DNA of 64,000 nt from Thiocystis violacea (GTDB lineage: Bacteria; Pseudomonadota; Gammaproteobacteria; Chromatiales; Chromatiaceae). The DNA lies in assembly GCF_016583575.1 (NCBI RefSeq), contig NZ_NRRG01000031.1, positions 1 to 64,000 of the forward strand, in the 5' to 3' direction. The notes under the pieces are model-generated. The model did not search any database, had not been told where the DNA came from, and was given only the letters and a program-made list of their open reading frames with translations. Shown here in pieces: positions 1 to 9,160 of the stretch. The translations under genes and the position numbers were made by a program. Each line of letters opens with the position of its first letter. The stretch's first letter is position 1.

Positions 1-87
1 CCAAATCAGGTGGACTTTCAAGTCATGAACAGTGTGCGATGCTTTTCTGTAAGACCTCATAAATGAGAGTATACTAAAAGTCTTGCA

Positions 88-1212
88 CTAAAGTGCATAG
101 TTTTTACTAACGAATTGATACAATAAAACGAGATTGCGCCCTCCTTTTTGAACGGCGCTTGGATAGATCATGCCTTGGACCTTTGCTGCGGAACCTTCGA
201 AAACAGTCATGGCAAAGAATTCAGAGATGATCTGTGACGGCACATAATCGATGTGTTCATTGCCGTCTTTTTTTGTCGGCGTACTGATGTCTTTCACAAA
301 CTTGCTTATAAAAATTAGCTCTTCACGTTCCCGCTTGCGGTCATGATCGAAGATTGATGGCAAATCAGGGGGTCGGGAAAAATCAATGACCGTAAGATCG
401 CGGTTGGTCACGAATTCTGCATAAGCTGCATCACAGGGCGGGCGAGGTAGAACTTCAGCCAATGCGGTTTCAAGGTCAAAGGAAAGGTACAGGTAGCTGA
501 TGCCAGCGGGATTCATTCTTCCGGCGCGTGCCTTGTTATTTGGTGGCGCGCCCATTTCCTTGGGGCAAATCTCCCAATTGGCATGATTTTCACGTGGCCG
601 TACCCGATAGAATTTTGATTCCTCTGGCAATTTAAATAACAGACCATGCTCTTCTACCAAGGCACCAACACTTCTCAGGATTGCTTGCGGCGGATATTCC
701 CACGGCTCTTTTTGATCAAGGTCATGAAAAAAATAGCGCGTTTGATGTTTGACGATGCGAGTGAATTCGTTCCAGGACCAGGATAGTTCCTCGTGCGGAT
801 GCAGCGATGACCAATTCCCCTCTACGGATGGCACCCAATCTTGGTTTATGAATGCCTCCGCAAGATCCTCGAAGAGATCTTCATTACACTCGAGCCCTAA
901 GTGAAAGAGCGCCTCTCTTGTCTCGATGGGATCGACAAGCCAACCGCCACCATCCCGAGGTACGCCTGCGTCAGCGGGCTCTTTGAAGTAAGCTGAGATG
1001 GTTCTTGCTATGACTGGCAGTATTACATTGATTGGTGCCACGATAGGGCTTTCTGAGTTACACGTACAGTAAGAGCAAGCGCCAGGCTCGCTACTATGTT
1101 CAATCAACGATTTAAGAAACACATCTTGAACGCAATCGGAGCAGACTTTGGTGTCTAATTCATACCAGCCACGCTCCATCGTCTCGATCAGTTCGTCTTT
1201 AGCTCTTCCCAT
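88..1212 (-). CDS. RES-domain protein with HEPN-associated N-terminal domain (toxin-like)
   Basis: A 374-residue protein. The N-terminal part (about 1-180) starts MGRAKDEL and carries Cys pairs CSDC and CSYC that could bind zinc; it fits the HEPN/RES-associated N-terminal domain. The C-terminal part (about 205-370) has RES-family features: FYRVR, GRMNPAG followed by a YLSFD segment, DYVPSQ and a closing GGRNLVL stretch. RES toxins of the Xre-RES class degrade NAD+; whether this longer version does so is inference. The first in-frame codon (TTG at 1224) is less likely than ATG at 1212, which has GAGA upstream. Base composition is visibly AT-richer than the genes downstream, suggesting transfer. 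No antitoxin gene is adjacent within the window; one could lie to the left of position 1. Confidence 0.8.
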   Translation of the reverse strand: MGRAKDELIETMERGWYELDTKVCSDCVQDVFLKSLIEHSSEPGACSYCTCNSESPIVAPINVILPVIARTISAYFKEPADAGVPRDGGGWLVDPIETREALFHLGLECNEDLFEDLAEAFINQDWVPSVEGNWSSLHPHEELSWSWNEFTRIVKHQTRYFFHDLDQKEPWEYPPQAILRSVGALVEEHGLLFKLPEESKFYRVRPRENHANWEICPKEMGAPPNNKARAGRMNPAGISYLYLSFDLETALAEVLPRPPCDAAYAEFVTNRDLTVIDFSRPPDLPSIFDHDRKREREELIFISKFVKDISTPTKKDGNEHIDYVPSQIISEFFAMTVFEGSAAKVQGMIYPSAVQKGGRNLVLLYQFVSKNYAL

Positions 1213-1360
1213 AATGATTCTCAAAGGATTATGCGTTTGATGCCAGGTGTGATTTCAACATATACAAAAATCATTCGATCTTAGCCGCATCCCGAGCGGA
1301 TGAATGGAAATTGATTAGCAGTCGCTATTGATGAACGCATTCGACTCTGGCTGGGCTCGG

Positions 1361-2143
1361 CTAAAGAAAATCGTCTTCTAAATCAGTCAGTTCGCTAGTG
1401 GAACCAGATGGTTTTGGCTGATTTTCTTGATTCGGAAGGGCAGGCAGTGCGTCCATGAGTTCGATGATGTCTTGACGGCGCAGAAGACGCCAAATTGGCA
1501 GGTCCAGAAAAAGCAAACCTTCAAAATCCCAACGATCCTCGAAGCGCTCGATGAGATCCAGGCTCCAAGGTAAAGCTGGGTTATGGGATAGCCCATATTC
1601 TCCCCATTCCCACCGATCAGCGAAGCGTTCGATAAGATCCAGGCTCCAAGGCAAAGCTGGGTTAGTGGACAGCCCAAGTACTCCCCACTCCCACCGATCG
1701 GCGAAGCGTTCGATGAGATCCAGGCTCCAGGGCAAAGCTGGGTTATCGGACAGCCCAGGCCATCCCCACTGCCATCGATCAGCAAAGCGCTCAATGAGAT
1801 CCAGGCTCCAGGGCAAAGCTTTATTACAGGAAAGTCCGTTTTTCCACATATTCCATTGATGATAAAAAAGATCCTGACCGAGAGGGTCGGTATACGAATA
1901 CTCAATATCACGATCCCATCGATTAGTGAGGCGCTCGATCAACTCGGCATCAAGTGGGTGGTAATCTGATAGGTGCCTCACCAAAAACTCCGGATGCCTC
2001 CGCAGCAACGCCTTGAACCGCTCGCGCTCGGCCTCGTCCTTGGCAGCGGTTGCGACTGCGAGTATTCGATCCGTGACCTGCGCCAGAGCCCGGCCAGTGG
2101 CGGGCAATAGGGCGCGTGGGGGATGGGGTAAGTCGTCACTCAT
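1361..2143 (-). CDS. Trp-rich 27-residue tandem-repeat protein
   Basis: A 260-residue protein of unknown function. After a leader (ERERFKALLRRHPEFL, about 39-54) come about four near-identical 27-residue units built on N-P-A-L-P-W-S-L-D-L-I-E-R-F-A-D-R-W-x-W, then a cap LLRRQDIIELMDALP (about 217-231) and an acidic tail. The same leader, repeat and cap occur at the C-terminus of the next gene upstream (2297-4249), so this is a free-standing paralogue of that module. At DNA level the units have an 81-bp period. ATG at 2143 is preceded by AGGAG ten bases away. No enzymatic motif is visible; a protein-binding solenoid is a guess. Confidence 0.75.
   Translation of the reverse strand: MSDDLPHPPRALLPATGRALAQVTDRILAVATAAKDEAERERFKALLRRHPEFLVRHLSDYHPLDAELIERLTNRWDRDIEYSYTDPLGQDLFYHQWNMWKNGLSCNKALPWSLDLIERFADRWQWGWPGLSDNPALPWSLDLIERFADRWEWGVLGLSTNPALPWSLDLIERFADRWEWGEYGLSHNPALPWSLDLIERFEDRWDFEGLLFLDLPIWRLLRRQDIIELMDALPALPNQENQPKPSGSTSELTDLEDDFL
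1555..1803 (-). repeat. Tandem 81-bp coding repeat
   Basis: The 12-base word gatccaggctcc starts at about 1555, 1636, 1717 and 1798, a strict 81-bp period, and the surrounding sequence is near-identical between units. It encodes the 27-residue repeats of the gene at 1361-2143. Such identity suggests recent duplication or gene conversion, so copy number may differ between strains. Confidence 0.9.
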
Positions 2144-2296
2144 TGCATGGATTCTCCTGATCGATTCTGCTCGTCAGTCGGTGGACAGGGGCGGCTGATC
2201 CGTCGCCAGCATGATTATCGTCTCGGCCAGGTCGCAACCGATGCGCCGCGATGGACTGGGGCGTTCTGTCGATCGATCATCAATTGGTCAGGCACG

Positions 2297-4249
2297 TCAG
2301 AACGGGCATTCGTCATCATCCGGAAACCCGTCGGCGTCGTCCGGGTCTTCTTCCAGCGGGTCGGACAAGCTGTCCATCAACTCCACGATGTCCTGCCGGT
2401 GCAGGCGCTGCCAGAGCGCCGCGAGATGCCGCGCGACACTCGGTTGCCAGCGGTCGGCATAGCATTCGATCAGCTCCAGACTCCAGGGGAGTGCGGCATT
2501 GTCGGAGAGCGCGTCCCAGTCCCAGCGATTCGCAAAGCGTTCGATCAACTCCGGAGTCCAGGGCAGCGCTGGATTGGCGGACAGGGCTGACCAGTCCCAG
2601 CGATCGGTCAGGTGTGCAAGCAGCGCCGCGCTCCACGGCAGGGTCTGGTTGGCGGAGAGCGCCTGCCAATCCCAGCGCTGCGGATAGCGTTTGAGCAGCG
2701 CGAAACCGAGGGGGGCATGACCGGACAGGCCCGATATCAGAAACTGTGGGTGCGCGTGCAGGAAGGCTTTGAACCGGGCGCGTTCGGCCATGTCCTGACC
2801 CTCCGGATCCGCGTCCCGCCATCCCATCCGGGCCAGTTCCGCTTCGAGCTGGAAGACGGTTTCTTCGAGCGTGAGGCGCTGTTCGTCGAAATAGGCGTCC
2901 CAGTCTGTCAGCGCCTTGAGCGTCTGATAGGTGTCGGTGCGGCGCAGCGCCAGAAGCTCGGCCATGAGCTGGTCGAGGTCGTGGCGCAGCACCACAATGG
3001 CGTGTTGCAGCGTCTCGGCATCGGTCAGGGGCGCGCCGTGCGCAACGAACAGTTGCCCTTCGCGCACCCTGGCATGGATGGCCTGCACGGTGGCGAGATC
3101 GTTGTTGCGATACGCGGCCTGGAGCTGGATGAAAAGCTCGCCGGCGCGCGCCTGATCTTCCGCATGCACCTTGTCCGGGTGACAACGCTGGCTGGCCTCG
3201 CGATAGAGGCGTTTCAGTTCGCCCAGGTCTTCGGCCTTGAGCGGCGGGGGCGGCGGTGTCTCGTGGGCGCGGGCGTTGGCGTCGCGATATTGCGCGTAGT
3301 CGGCTTGGGCGCGGTCAGCCTCCGCTTGGAGGGTCGGATTAGCCGCGGCCTGTCGGCGCTGTTTCTCGGCTTGCAGCTCCAGATAACGGCTGGTCAGGTC
3401 GCCGAGCGCGTGGCTGGCGCGGAGCGAGAAGGCGTGGATCTGACGCTCGATCTCGGCCTGCTCGTCGCGCAGGGCGTTGCGTTGCAGATCCAGGGCGCGC
3501 AGGGCGAGATGCAGCAGGGCGGTCTGTTGATGTTTGACGGGCGCGCGTTCGGCGCTGCCGGTGAGATAGTCATCGATCCAGGTCAGGGCATCGTCGCTGT
3601 GCTGGTCTTGCAGGGCGGCGAACAGCGGGTCGAGCCCCAGCGCGTGGCGGGCGGGTTGGAGCTTGTCGAGCTGGGCGTTCAAGGTGTCCCAGTCTTCCAG
3701 CAGCAGAAGGTTGCGGACGATTTCCAGGCGGCGGCGGACTTCGGCGGGGTCGATGCCCTGGAAGCCGAGACCGTGGTCGCGTAGCAAGGTTTGGAAGGCG
3801 TCGAGATAGTCGGCGGCGATGGCGCGGCTGAGATCGTTGTCGCTGCCGGAACCCTTGGGGGTGTCATCCGTGATGACGAGGACGAGCCCATCCGGGTTGT
3901 CCTGTGCCGGCTGGGTCCAGGGGTAAGAGCCGGTGATGACGGTGGCCTGGTCGATGACACAGAAGTTGTGATCGAGCGTCGGGGCACGGTTGTCGTCCAC
4001 GGGGAGCAGGAAGACCTCGCCGCCGCTGTCCTGCAAACGCTGGAAATTGAGGCGTCCAGGGCCGACGTTGTGCGGATCGTTCGGCACGGCCAGTTGTACC
4101 TGGAGACCACGACCGGCCTGTTTGCACAGCAGATCGAACAGGTCGCGGTCGGTGAAGCCTGCGACGGCGGCGACGATGTGAGCGGTTGCCGCGGTTAGCC
4201 GCTTGGCGATCTCTTGGGGGATGTTCTCGAAGTGGGCCGTGGTGTCCAT
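2297..4249 (-). CDS. PLD-like / J-domain / Trp-rich repeat fusion protein
   Basis: A 650-residue multidomain protein. Residues about 1-130 resemble a single phospholipase-D-type domain; the HxKxxxxD site reads DHNFCVID followed by xxxxTGSYPWT, so the catalytic His and Lys are replaced by Asp and Asn. Residues about 130-330 are charged and helical. A J domain follows (about 340-400) with CHPDK, the HPD signature that stimulates Hsp70. The C-terminus (about 490-630) has the leader, 25-residue RWDW..LS.N..LPW repeats and LHRQDIVELMD cap also found in the downstream paralogue, then an acidic tail. AAGGAG six bases before ATG at 4249 supports the start. The role is unknown; a chaperone-coupled sensor or scaffold is inference. 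Confidence 0.8.
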   Translation of the reverse strand: MDTTAHFENIPQEIAKRLTAATAHIVAAVAGFTDRDLFDLLCKQAGRGLQVQLAVPNDPHNVGPGRLNFQRLQDSGGEVFLLPVDDNRAPTLDHNFCVIDQATVITGSYPWTQPAQDNPDGLVLVITDDTPKGSGSDNDLSRAIAADYLDAFQTLLRDHGLGFQGIDPAEVRRRLEIVRNLLLLEDWDTLNAQLDKLQPARHALGLDPLFAALQDQHSDDALTWIDDYLTGSAERAPVKHQQTALLHLALRALDLQRNALRDEQAEIERQIHAFSLRASHALGDLTSRYLELQAEKQRRQAAANPTLQAEADRAQADYAQYRDANARAHETPPPPPLKAEDLGELKRLYREASQRCHPDKVHAEDQARAGELFIQLQAAYRNNDLATVQAIHARVREGQLFVAHGAPLTDAETLQHAIVVLRHDLDQLMAELLALRRTDTYQTLKALTDWDAYFDEQRLTLEETVFQLEAELARMGWRDADPEGQDMAERARFKAFLHAHPQFLISGLSGHAPLGFALLKRYPQRWDWQALSANQTLPWSAALLAHLTDRWDWSALSANPALPWTPELIERFANRWDWDALSDNAALPWSLELIECYADRWQPSVARHLAALWQRLHRQDIVELMDSLSDPLEEDPDDADGFPDDDECPF

Positions 4250-4397
4250 GTTCGCTCCTTGATGACGTAACTTTCAGGCGATCGCCCGGGCCAGGATGTT
4301 CGTTAGGTCGCCGTAGTGAGGTTCTCCCGAAGTATTGTCCTCCGATCGATGGGCCTTGGGATCGCGAATCGAAAAGCCATCGGCGCCCCGGAGACCT

Positions 4398-5330
4398 TCA
4401 GACCTGACGATTGCGCCGATCGACGAAGCTCAATTGATCCGCGATGGTCTCGACCGCCGCGAGCCGGATGCCCCGTTTGGCCACTTCCCGCAAGGGTCGG
4501 CGGTACATGTATTCGATCTCGAGCGCGCGCCTGGCCAGGTAATCCAGCCGCATGCTGGGGGCATAGGGCTTCATGCGTTCCGTCATCGCCAGCAGCCTGG
4601 CGGTGAAGTCCGGGTCGAAGGGCACGCCACAGACCGCCGCGCCGACCGCGACTTCCTCCATCAACCGCTCCGCGACGCGCCTGGCCTGCGGGTCCGCCAT
4701 GATGAGGTCGGTATTGGCGCCGAGCAGGACGGAGAGCCCGTTGAAGGGGATGTTCCAGGCCAGTTTGCGCCAGCGCGCCTGCGGCAGGGACGGCCAGGTC
4801 TCGACCTCGATGCCGCCGGCGGCGAAGGCGTCCATCAGACGCGGGATCCATTCCCGGCCCCGGTCGTCGAAGGGCGCGAAGCTCACGCGCCCATAGTCGA
4901 GGTGCGCGATCCGTCCGGGGCCGATCTTGTTCGAGCACAGGAAGCAGAGGCCGGCGATGACGATCGCCTGGGGGAAGGCGTCGGCCAGTTCGTCCTCCAT
5001 GGTGAGTCCGTTCTGGAAGTTAAGGATGACCGTGCCTTCCTGGACCAGGGGACCGAGCAGCTCGACCAGTCGGTGGTTCTGGGTGGTCTTGAGCGCGACA
5101 CAGAGGATATCGCTGGGAGGGATCGGATCGGAGGCGGCATGGACCTCGACCGGGAAGTGATGCTGGTCTCCGAGCGGAGACTCGACCCGCAGTCCGCGTT
5201 CGCGGATCAGGTCCAGATCGCTACGGGCGACGAAACGGACGGTCGATCCGCCCACAAGCAGTCTGGATCCATAGAAACCGCCCAGGGCGCCGGTGCCGAG
5301 AATGGTGAAGCTCGGGTGTGTCGGATGCAT
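4398..5330 (-). CDS. 2-dehydropantoate 2-reductase family protein
   Basis: A 310-residue NADP-dependent oxidoreductase of the ketopantoate reductase family, which reduces 2-dehydropantoate to pantoate in CoA synthesis. The Rossmann start is FTILGTGALGGFYGSRL; the LKTTQN and NFQNGL segments and the C-terminal helical domain are typical. It may be PanE or one of the paralogues of unknown substrate, so no symbol is given. The longer reading frame begins at 5402, but ATG at 5330 puts the glycine-rich loop close to the N-terminus and has AAGG upstream. It is a single gene between the repeat-protein genes and the Aas fusion. Confidence 0.85.
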   Translation of the reverse strand: MHPTHPSFTILGTGALGGFYGSRLLVGGSTVRFVARSDLDLIRERGLRVESPLGDQHHFPVEVHAASDPIPPSDILCVALKTTQNHRLVELLGPLVQEGTVILNFQNGLTMEDELADAFPQAIVIAGLCFLCSNKIGPGRIAHLDYGRVSFAPFDDRGREWIPRLMDAFAAGGIEVETWPSLPQARWRKLAWNIPFNGLSVLLGANTDLIMADPQARRVAERLMEEVAVGAAVCGVPFDPDFTARLLAMTERMKPYAPSMRLDYLARRALEIEYMYRRPLREVAKRGIRLAAVETIADQLSFVDRRNRQV

Positions 5331-5462
5331 GGATGTGTGCCTTGCGTGCATGGCCAGTGGCCGATGAGCCCACTGTAACGGACGTCGCCGGGGATTCGCC
5401 AAGGCTTGTGAGCCAGCCCGAAACTGGCCGAGGCCGGCACCTGGAACGCCCCTTCCGGACCA

Positions 5463-8400
5463 TCAGGACGCGAGCGCCAGCCGGCGGACGGCGCCGAAAT
5501 CCGTCTTGCCGCTGCCGAGCTTGGGAATCGCCTCCACCCGCACGACCTGGGAGGGGATGCCGAGCGGGTTCACGCCCGCGTCCAGCAGCTTGCGGCGCAG
5601 CGCGTCCGCATCGATCTCCTCGACGACCAGCAGCAGGATGCGCTCGCCCTTGCGCTCGTCGGGCAGGTTCACCGCCGCGACCTCCAGATCCGCCCGGCCG
5701 AGCGCCCGGCGCACCTGCTCCTCGACCGCGCCGAGGCTGATCATCTCGCCGCCCAGCTTGGCGAAGCGCGAGTAGCGATCGACGATGGAGAGGAAGCCGT
5801 CCGTGTCCAGATGGCCCTTGTCGCCGGTCTTGTACCAGCGCGTCCCATCCAGCTCGACGATCGCCTCGGCGGTCTTCCCGGGCGCTTTCAGATAACCCTT
5901 CATGACCTGCACCCCGCCGATCAGGATGAGACCATCCTCGCCCGGCGGCAGCGCCTCCAGGCTCACCGGGTCCACCACCCGGAAGCTGGTCCCCGGCAGG
6001 GGCAGCCCGACGGAGCCCGGACGCGAGCCGGACTGGATCTTCCAGGTGGTGGTCTCCAGCGCGTCGGGCACGTTGACGCTCGCCACCGGCGTGGTCTCGG
6101 TGGCCCCGTAGCCCTCCAGGATTTCTTTATGGAACTTGAGCGCGAAGGCCTCGCGGACATCGGGGCCGAGCCGCTCCGCGCCCGCCACGACGATCCGCAG
6201 CGACTGGAGCATGAGCGGATGCACCTTGCGATTGCGGGTGTAGAGCCGCAGAAAGGTCGAGGTGCTGCACAGCACGGTGGCGCGATAACGGGCGATCGCC
6301 TTGGCGGCGCCGACCGCGTCGGTCGGATCCGGATGGCAGACCATGGGGACGCCTTCCAGCAGCGGCATGAAGGTGGTCGCGGTGAGCCCGAAGGCGTGGA
6401 ACAGCGGCAGGTTGGACAGCACGACGTCGTCGCGCTCGGTGTTGAGCACATCCGAGATCTGGCGCACGTTGGCCATGATGTTGCGGTGGGTCAGCTCGAT
6501 GCCCTTGGGCGCTCCCTCGCTGCCGCTGGAGAAGAGGATGGCCGCCGTGTCCTCGGGGTGGCTTGGCCGGCCGAACAGCCGCGCCAGCCAGGCTGCGGGC
6601 AGCAGCGACGCCAGCGCCAGCATGGCAAGCGCGCCGAGACGACCGATCCCGGCGCGGATCCCCTCCATCGGATGCAGGGTCACGCCCGGCAAGGCGGCGG
6701 CCATATCGATCCCGCGCGATTCCAGCTTGCGCAGAAAGCGGTCGGCGGTGATGACGTGGCGCACGCCGGCCAACTCGACGCCGGCCCGCAAAGCCTCCGC
6801 GCTGGCGGTGTAATTGAGGTTGACGACCGTCTTGCCGGCCAGCAGCGCGGCCAGATTGGCGATGGCCCCGGCGCTGCTCGCGGGCAGCAGGATACCGACG
6901 GCGGACTCGGGCGCGAGACGACGGATCCGGCCGGCGAAGAGGAGCACGGCGGTGATGAGTCGGCGATTGGAGAGACTGGTCCCGATGGAATCGGTGATGG
7001 CGACGGCGCCTGGATCGCGCTTGGCGGTCGCGAGCCAGGCGCTCGGCAGCGTCGGCAGGGTCTCGACATAGTTCCGCCAGGAGGTCACCGACAGCTCGAA
7101 CACCGCCTGCTTGACCCGCTCCGCGCTGGCCTCCAGCGGCAGGGTCGGCCCGAAGGCCACGATCACCTCGCGCGCCCGGCCGTCGCGGCGGTTCAGGCGC
7201 AGCTTCTCGCTCGCGTTGGAGAAGCGGCTGCCCCAGAGCCCGCGCTGATAGAAGGGCAGGATGACACCCGCGCCGGCCGCGCGCGCCGACAGCTCGAAGC
7301 CGCGCTTGAACTCGGAGAGCTGGCCGTTCTTGCTGAGCGTCCCCTCGGGGAAAAGACAGACGACCTCGCCCGCGTCGAGCAGCCCCGTCACGATCTGGAT
7401 CGCCTGACGGCTGCGTCCGCGCGAGATCGGCACCACGCCGAAGAAGTCCAGGAACCAGCGCAGATACCAGCGCTCGTAGATCCAGCGCTCCATGACGAAG
7501 CGCACCGGACGCGGGCTGGCCATCTGGATCATGGCCCAGTCGATCCAGCTCACATGATTGCCGAGCATCAGCACCCCACCCTGGGCCGGCATGTTCTCCA
7601 GTCCGATCACGCTCAGTCGATAGCGGGCCGACATGACCCGCGCGATCAGGAAGCGCAGCAGCGACTGAGGCAACTGATAGAGGGTGTAGATGGCTCCGGC
7701 CAGGGCGATCACGGCCAGCGCCAGCATCAGGAAGAGACCGCCGACCTCCAGGAAGGCGGCCACGACCGTGAGCCCGAGAAAGGCCAGCATCACCAGGTTC
7801 TGGACGAAATTGTTGGCCGCCAGCACCCGTCCGAGCCCGCTCTCTCCCGCGTTGAACTGGATCAGGGCATTGAGCGGCACTAGGAAGAGCCCGGCCAGGA
7901 AACCGAGCAGCAGGAAGTTGGCCGCGTGCGCCCAGGCCGATTCGAGCCCCGGCAGGAGAAAAAGCGCGACCGCGATGCCGATCGCCCCGATGGGGATCAG
8001 GCCGGTCTCGATGTGTTGGCGCGAGACGCGCCCGGCGACGATGGAACCGAGGATGATGCCCAGGCCCGAGCAGGCCAGCATTCCCTGGATGACCACCGTG
8101 TTGGTCTCGCCCAGGGTCTCCTTGGCGAAGGCGGGAAAGGCGGCCAGGATCACCTGCGAGATGGCCCAGAAGACCGAGAGCCCCACGATCGAGAGCCAGA
8201 TCACCTGGTTGTCCCAGGCCGCGCCCAGGTTGTGCCTCAGATAGCGCCCAGTCCGGTACCGACCCCAGTCGAAGCGCAGTGCGTTGCCCTCGTTGATCCC
8301 CGGCAGACGATAGGCGACGAAGACCTCCAGGAGCGAGCAGAGCACCAGCACCCAGCCCAGTGGGGCGATCAGGTGCATGATCTCGCCCGGTGAGCCCAGG

Positions 8401-8909
8401 GCGACGTTGGCGAGTCGCCCCTCGAAGAGGACGGAGAAAAAGAAGATGCCGGCTAGGATGGCGGTGGTGGTGGTCGCCTGGACCCAGCCATTGGCGGACG
8501 CCAGCGCCTCCTTGCCGACCAGTTCCTTGATATAGCCGTACTTGGCGGGCGAGTAGAAGGCGCTCTGCGCCGCCAGCAGGAAGGTCATGGCGAAGGCGGG
8601 CCAGAACCAGCCCAGGTAATAAAAAAGCGTGATGCAGAGCGTCAGGCCGACCGCGACCCAGGCGCTCGCGCGCATGACGCGGTTCTTCGGAAAGCGGTCG
8701 GCCATGAAGCCCGAGGGCGTGAAGAGCAGAACGAAGGGCAGCAAGATCAGGGCGTTGACGATGGCCGTCAGCAGGATCTGGATATCCCCGTCGTAGGTTT
8801 TGAAGAGCGTGTTCTGGATGACGATCTTGTGCCCCAAGTCCACGAAGGCATTGAGGAAGATCATCAGGATATAGGGGAGAAACCCCGTGATGCGAAACAG
8901 TTGACCCAT
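5463..8909 (-). CDS. aas: Trifunctional MFS flippase / PlsC acyltransferase / acyl-ACP ligase (Aas type)
   Basis: A 1148-residue inner-membrane fusion for lysophospholipid salvage. Residues about 1-420 form a 12-helix MFS transporter like LplT (lysophospholipid flippase). Residues about 430-620 are a PlsC/LPLAT acyltransferase with NHVSWID (HX4D) and FPEGT. Residues about 640-1148 are an AMP-forming acyl ligase with SSGSEGAPKG, the YGATETTP motif and a C-terminal GSGKTD lysine. In E. coli LplT and Aas are separate genes; the fusion is common elsewhere. The ATG at 8909 (MGQLFRITGF) has AAGG and GAGG upstream and is preferred over the non-ATG extension to 8942. Confidence 0.9.
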   Translation of the reverse strand: MGQLFRITGFLPYILMIFLNAFVDLGHKIVIQNTLFKTYDGDIQILLTAIVNALILLPFVLLFTPSGFMADRFPKNRVMRASAWVAVGLTLCITLFYYLGWFWPAFAMTFLLAAQSAFYSPAKYGYIKELVGKEALASANGWVQATTTTAILAGIFFFSVLFEGRLANVALGSPGEIMHLIAPLGWVLVLCSLLEVFVAYRLPGINEGNALRFDWGRYRTGRYLRHNLGAAWDNQVIWLSIVGLSVFWAISQVILAAFPAFAKETLGETNTVVIQGMLACSGLGIILGSIVAGRVSRQHIETGLIPIGAIGIAVALFLLPGLESAWAHAANFLLLGFLAGLFLVPLNALIQFNAGESGLGRVLAANNFVQNLVMLAFLGLTVVAAFLEVGGLFLMLALAVIALAGAIYTLYQLPQSLLRFLIARVMSARYRLSVIGLENMPAQGGVLMLGNHVSWIDWAMIQMASPRPVRFVMERWIYERWYLRWFLDFFGVVPISRGRSRQAIQIVTGLLDAGEVVCLFPEGTLSKNGQLSEFKRGFELSARAAGAGVILPFYQRGLWGSRFSNASEKLRLNRRDGRAREVIVAFGPTLPLEASAERVKQAVFELSVTSWRNYVETLPTLPSAWLATAKRDPGAVAITDSIGTSLSNRRLITAVLLFAGRIRRLAPESAVGILLPASSAGAIANLAALLAGKTVVNLNYTASAEALRAGVELAGVRHVITADRFLRKLESRGIDMAAALPGVTLHPMEGIRAGIGRLGALAMLALASLLPAAWLARLFGRPSHPEDTAAILFSSGSEGAPKGIELTHRNIMANVRQISDVLNTERDDVVLSNLPLFHAFGLTATTFMPLLEGVPMVCHPDPTDAVGAAKAIARYRATVLCSTSTFLRLYTRNRKVHPLMLQSLRIVVAGAERLGPDVREAFALKFHKEILEGYGATETTPVASVNVPDALETTTWKIQSGSRPGSVGLPLPGTSFRVVDPVSLEALPPGEDGLILIGGVQVMKGYLKAPGKTAEAIVELDGTRWYKTGDKGHLDTDGFLSIVDRYSRFAKLGGEMISLGAVEEQVRRALGRADLEVAAVNLPDERKGERILLLVVEEIDADALRRKLLDAGVNPLGIPSQVVRVEAIPKLGSGKTDFGAVRRLALAS

Positions 8910-9032
8910 GAACCTTATCCTCGTTCGTCGCCAATCGAGCACGCCGCCCCAATGCCACGCGCTCGGGAACCGCTCGTGCGCCTATTAGGTGATTGCCTGA
9001 ACACTCCGCGCCCAGTGAAAGGTCGTCAATGG

Positions 9033-9130
9033 ACAGGATTTACAGGATTTACAGGATTTACAGGATTTACAGGATTAAAAACAGTACGTTAAAAAATCCT
9101 GTCCATCCTGTGAAATCCTGTTAATCCTGT
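9033..9130. repeat. 9-bp tandem repeat facing an inverted, degenerate counterpart
   Basis: ACAGGATTT is repeated four times plus a partial copy at 9033-9076. After an A-rich spacer, the complementary words AATCCTGT, ATCCTGT, AATCCTGT and AATCCTGT follow at 9095-9130, so the two halves can pair as a long imperfect hairpin. It lies in the 251-bp gap between the glycosyltransferase (ends 9161) and the aas-type gene. Repeats built on this word recur in intergenic DNA of many unrelated bacteria. Confidence 0.85.
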
Positions 9131-9160
9131 CTATTCGACTCGGACACAGGCATGAACTTT

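Noticed and set aside
1555-1803. Possible CRISPR-like array
   Set aside because: The 81-bp units are coding, in frame and without variable spacers.
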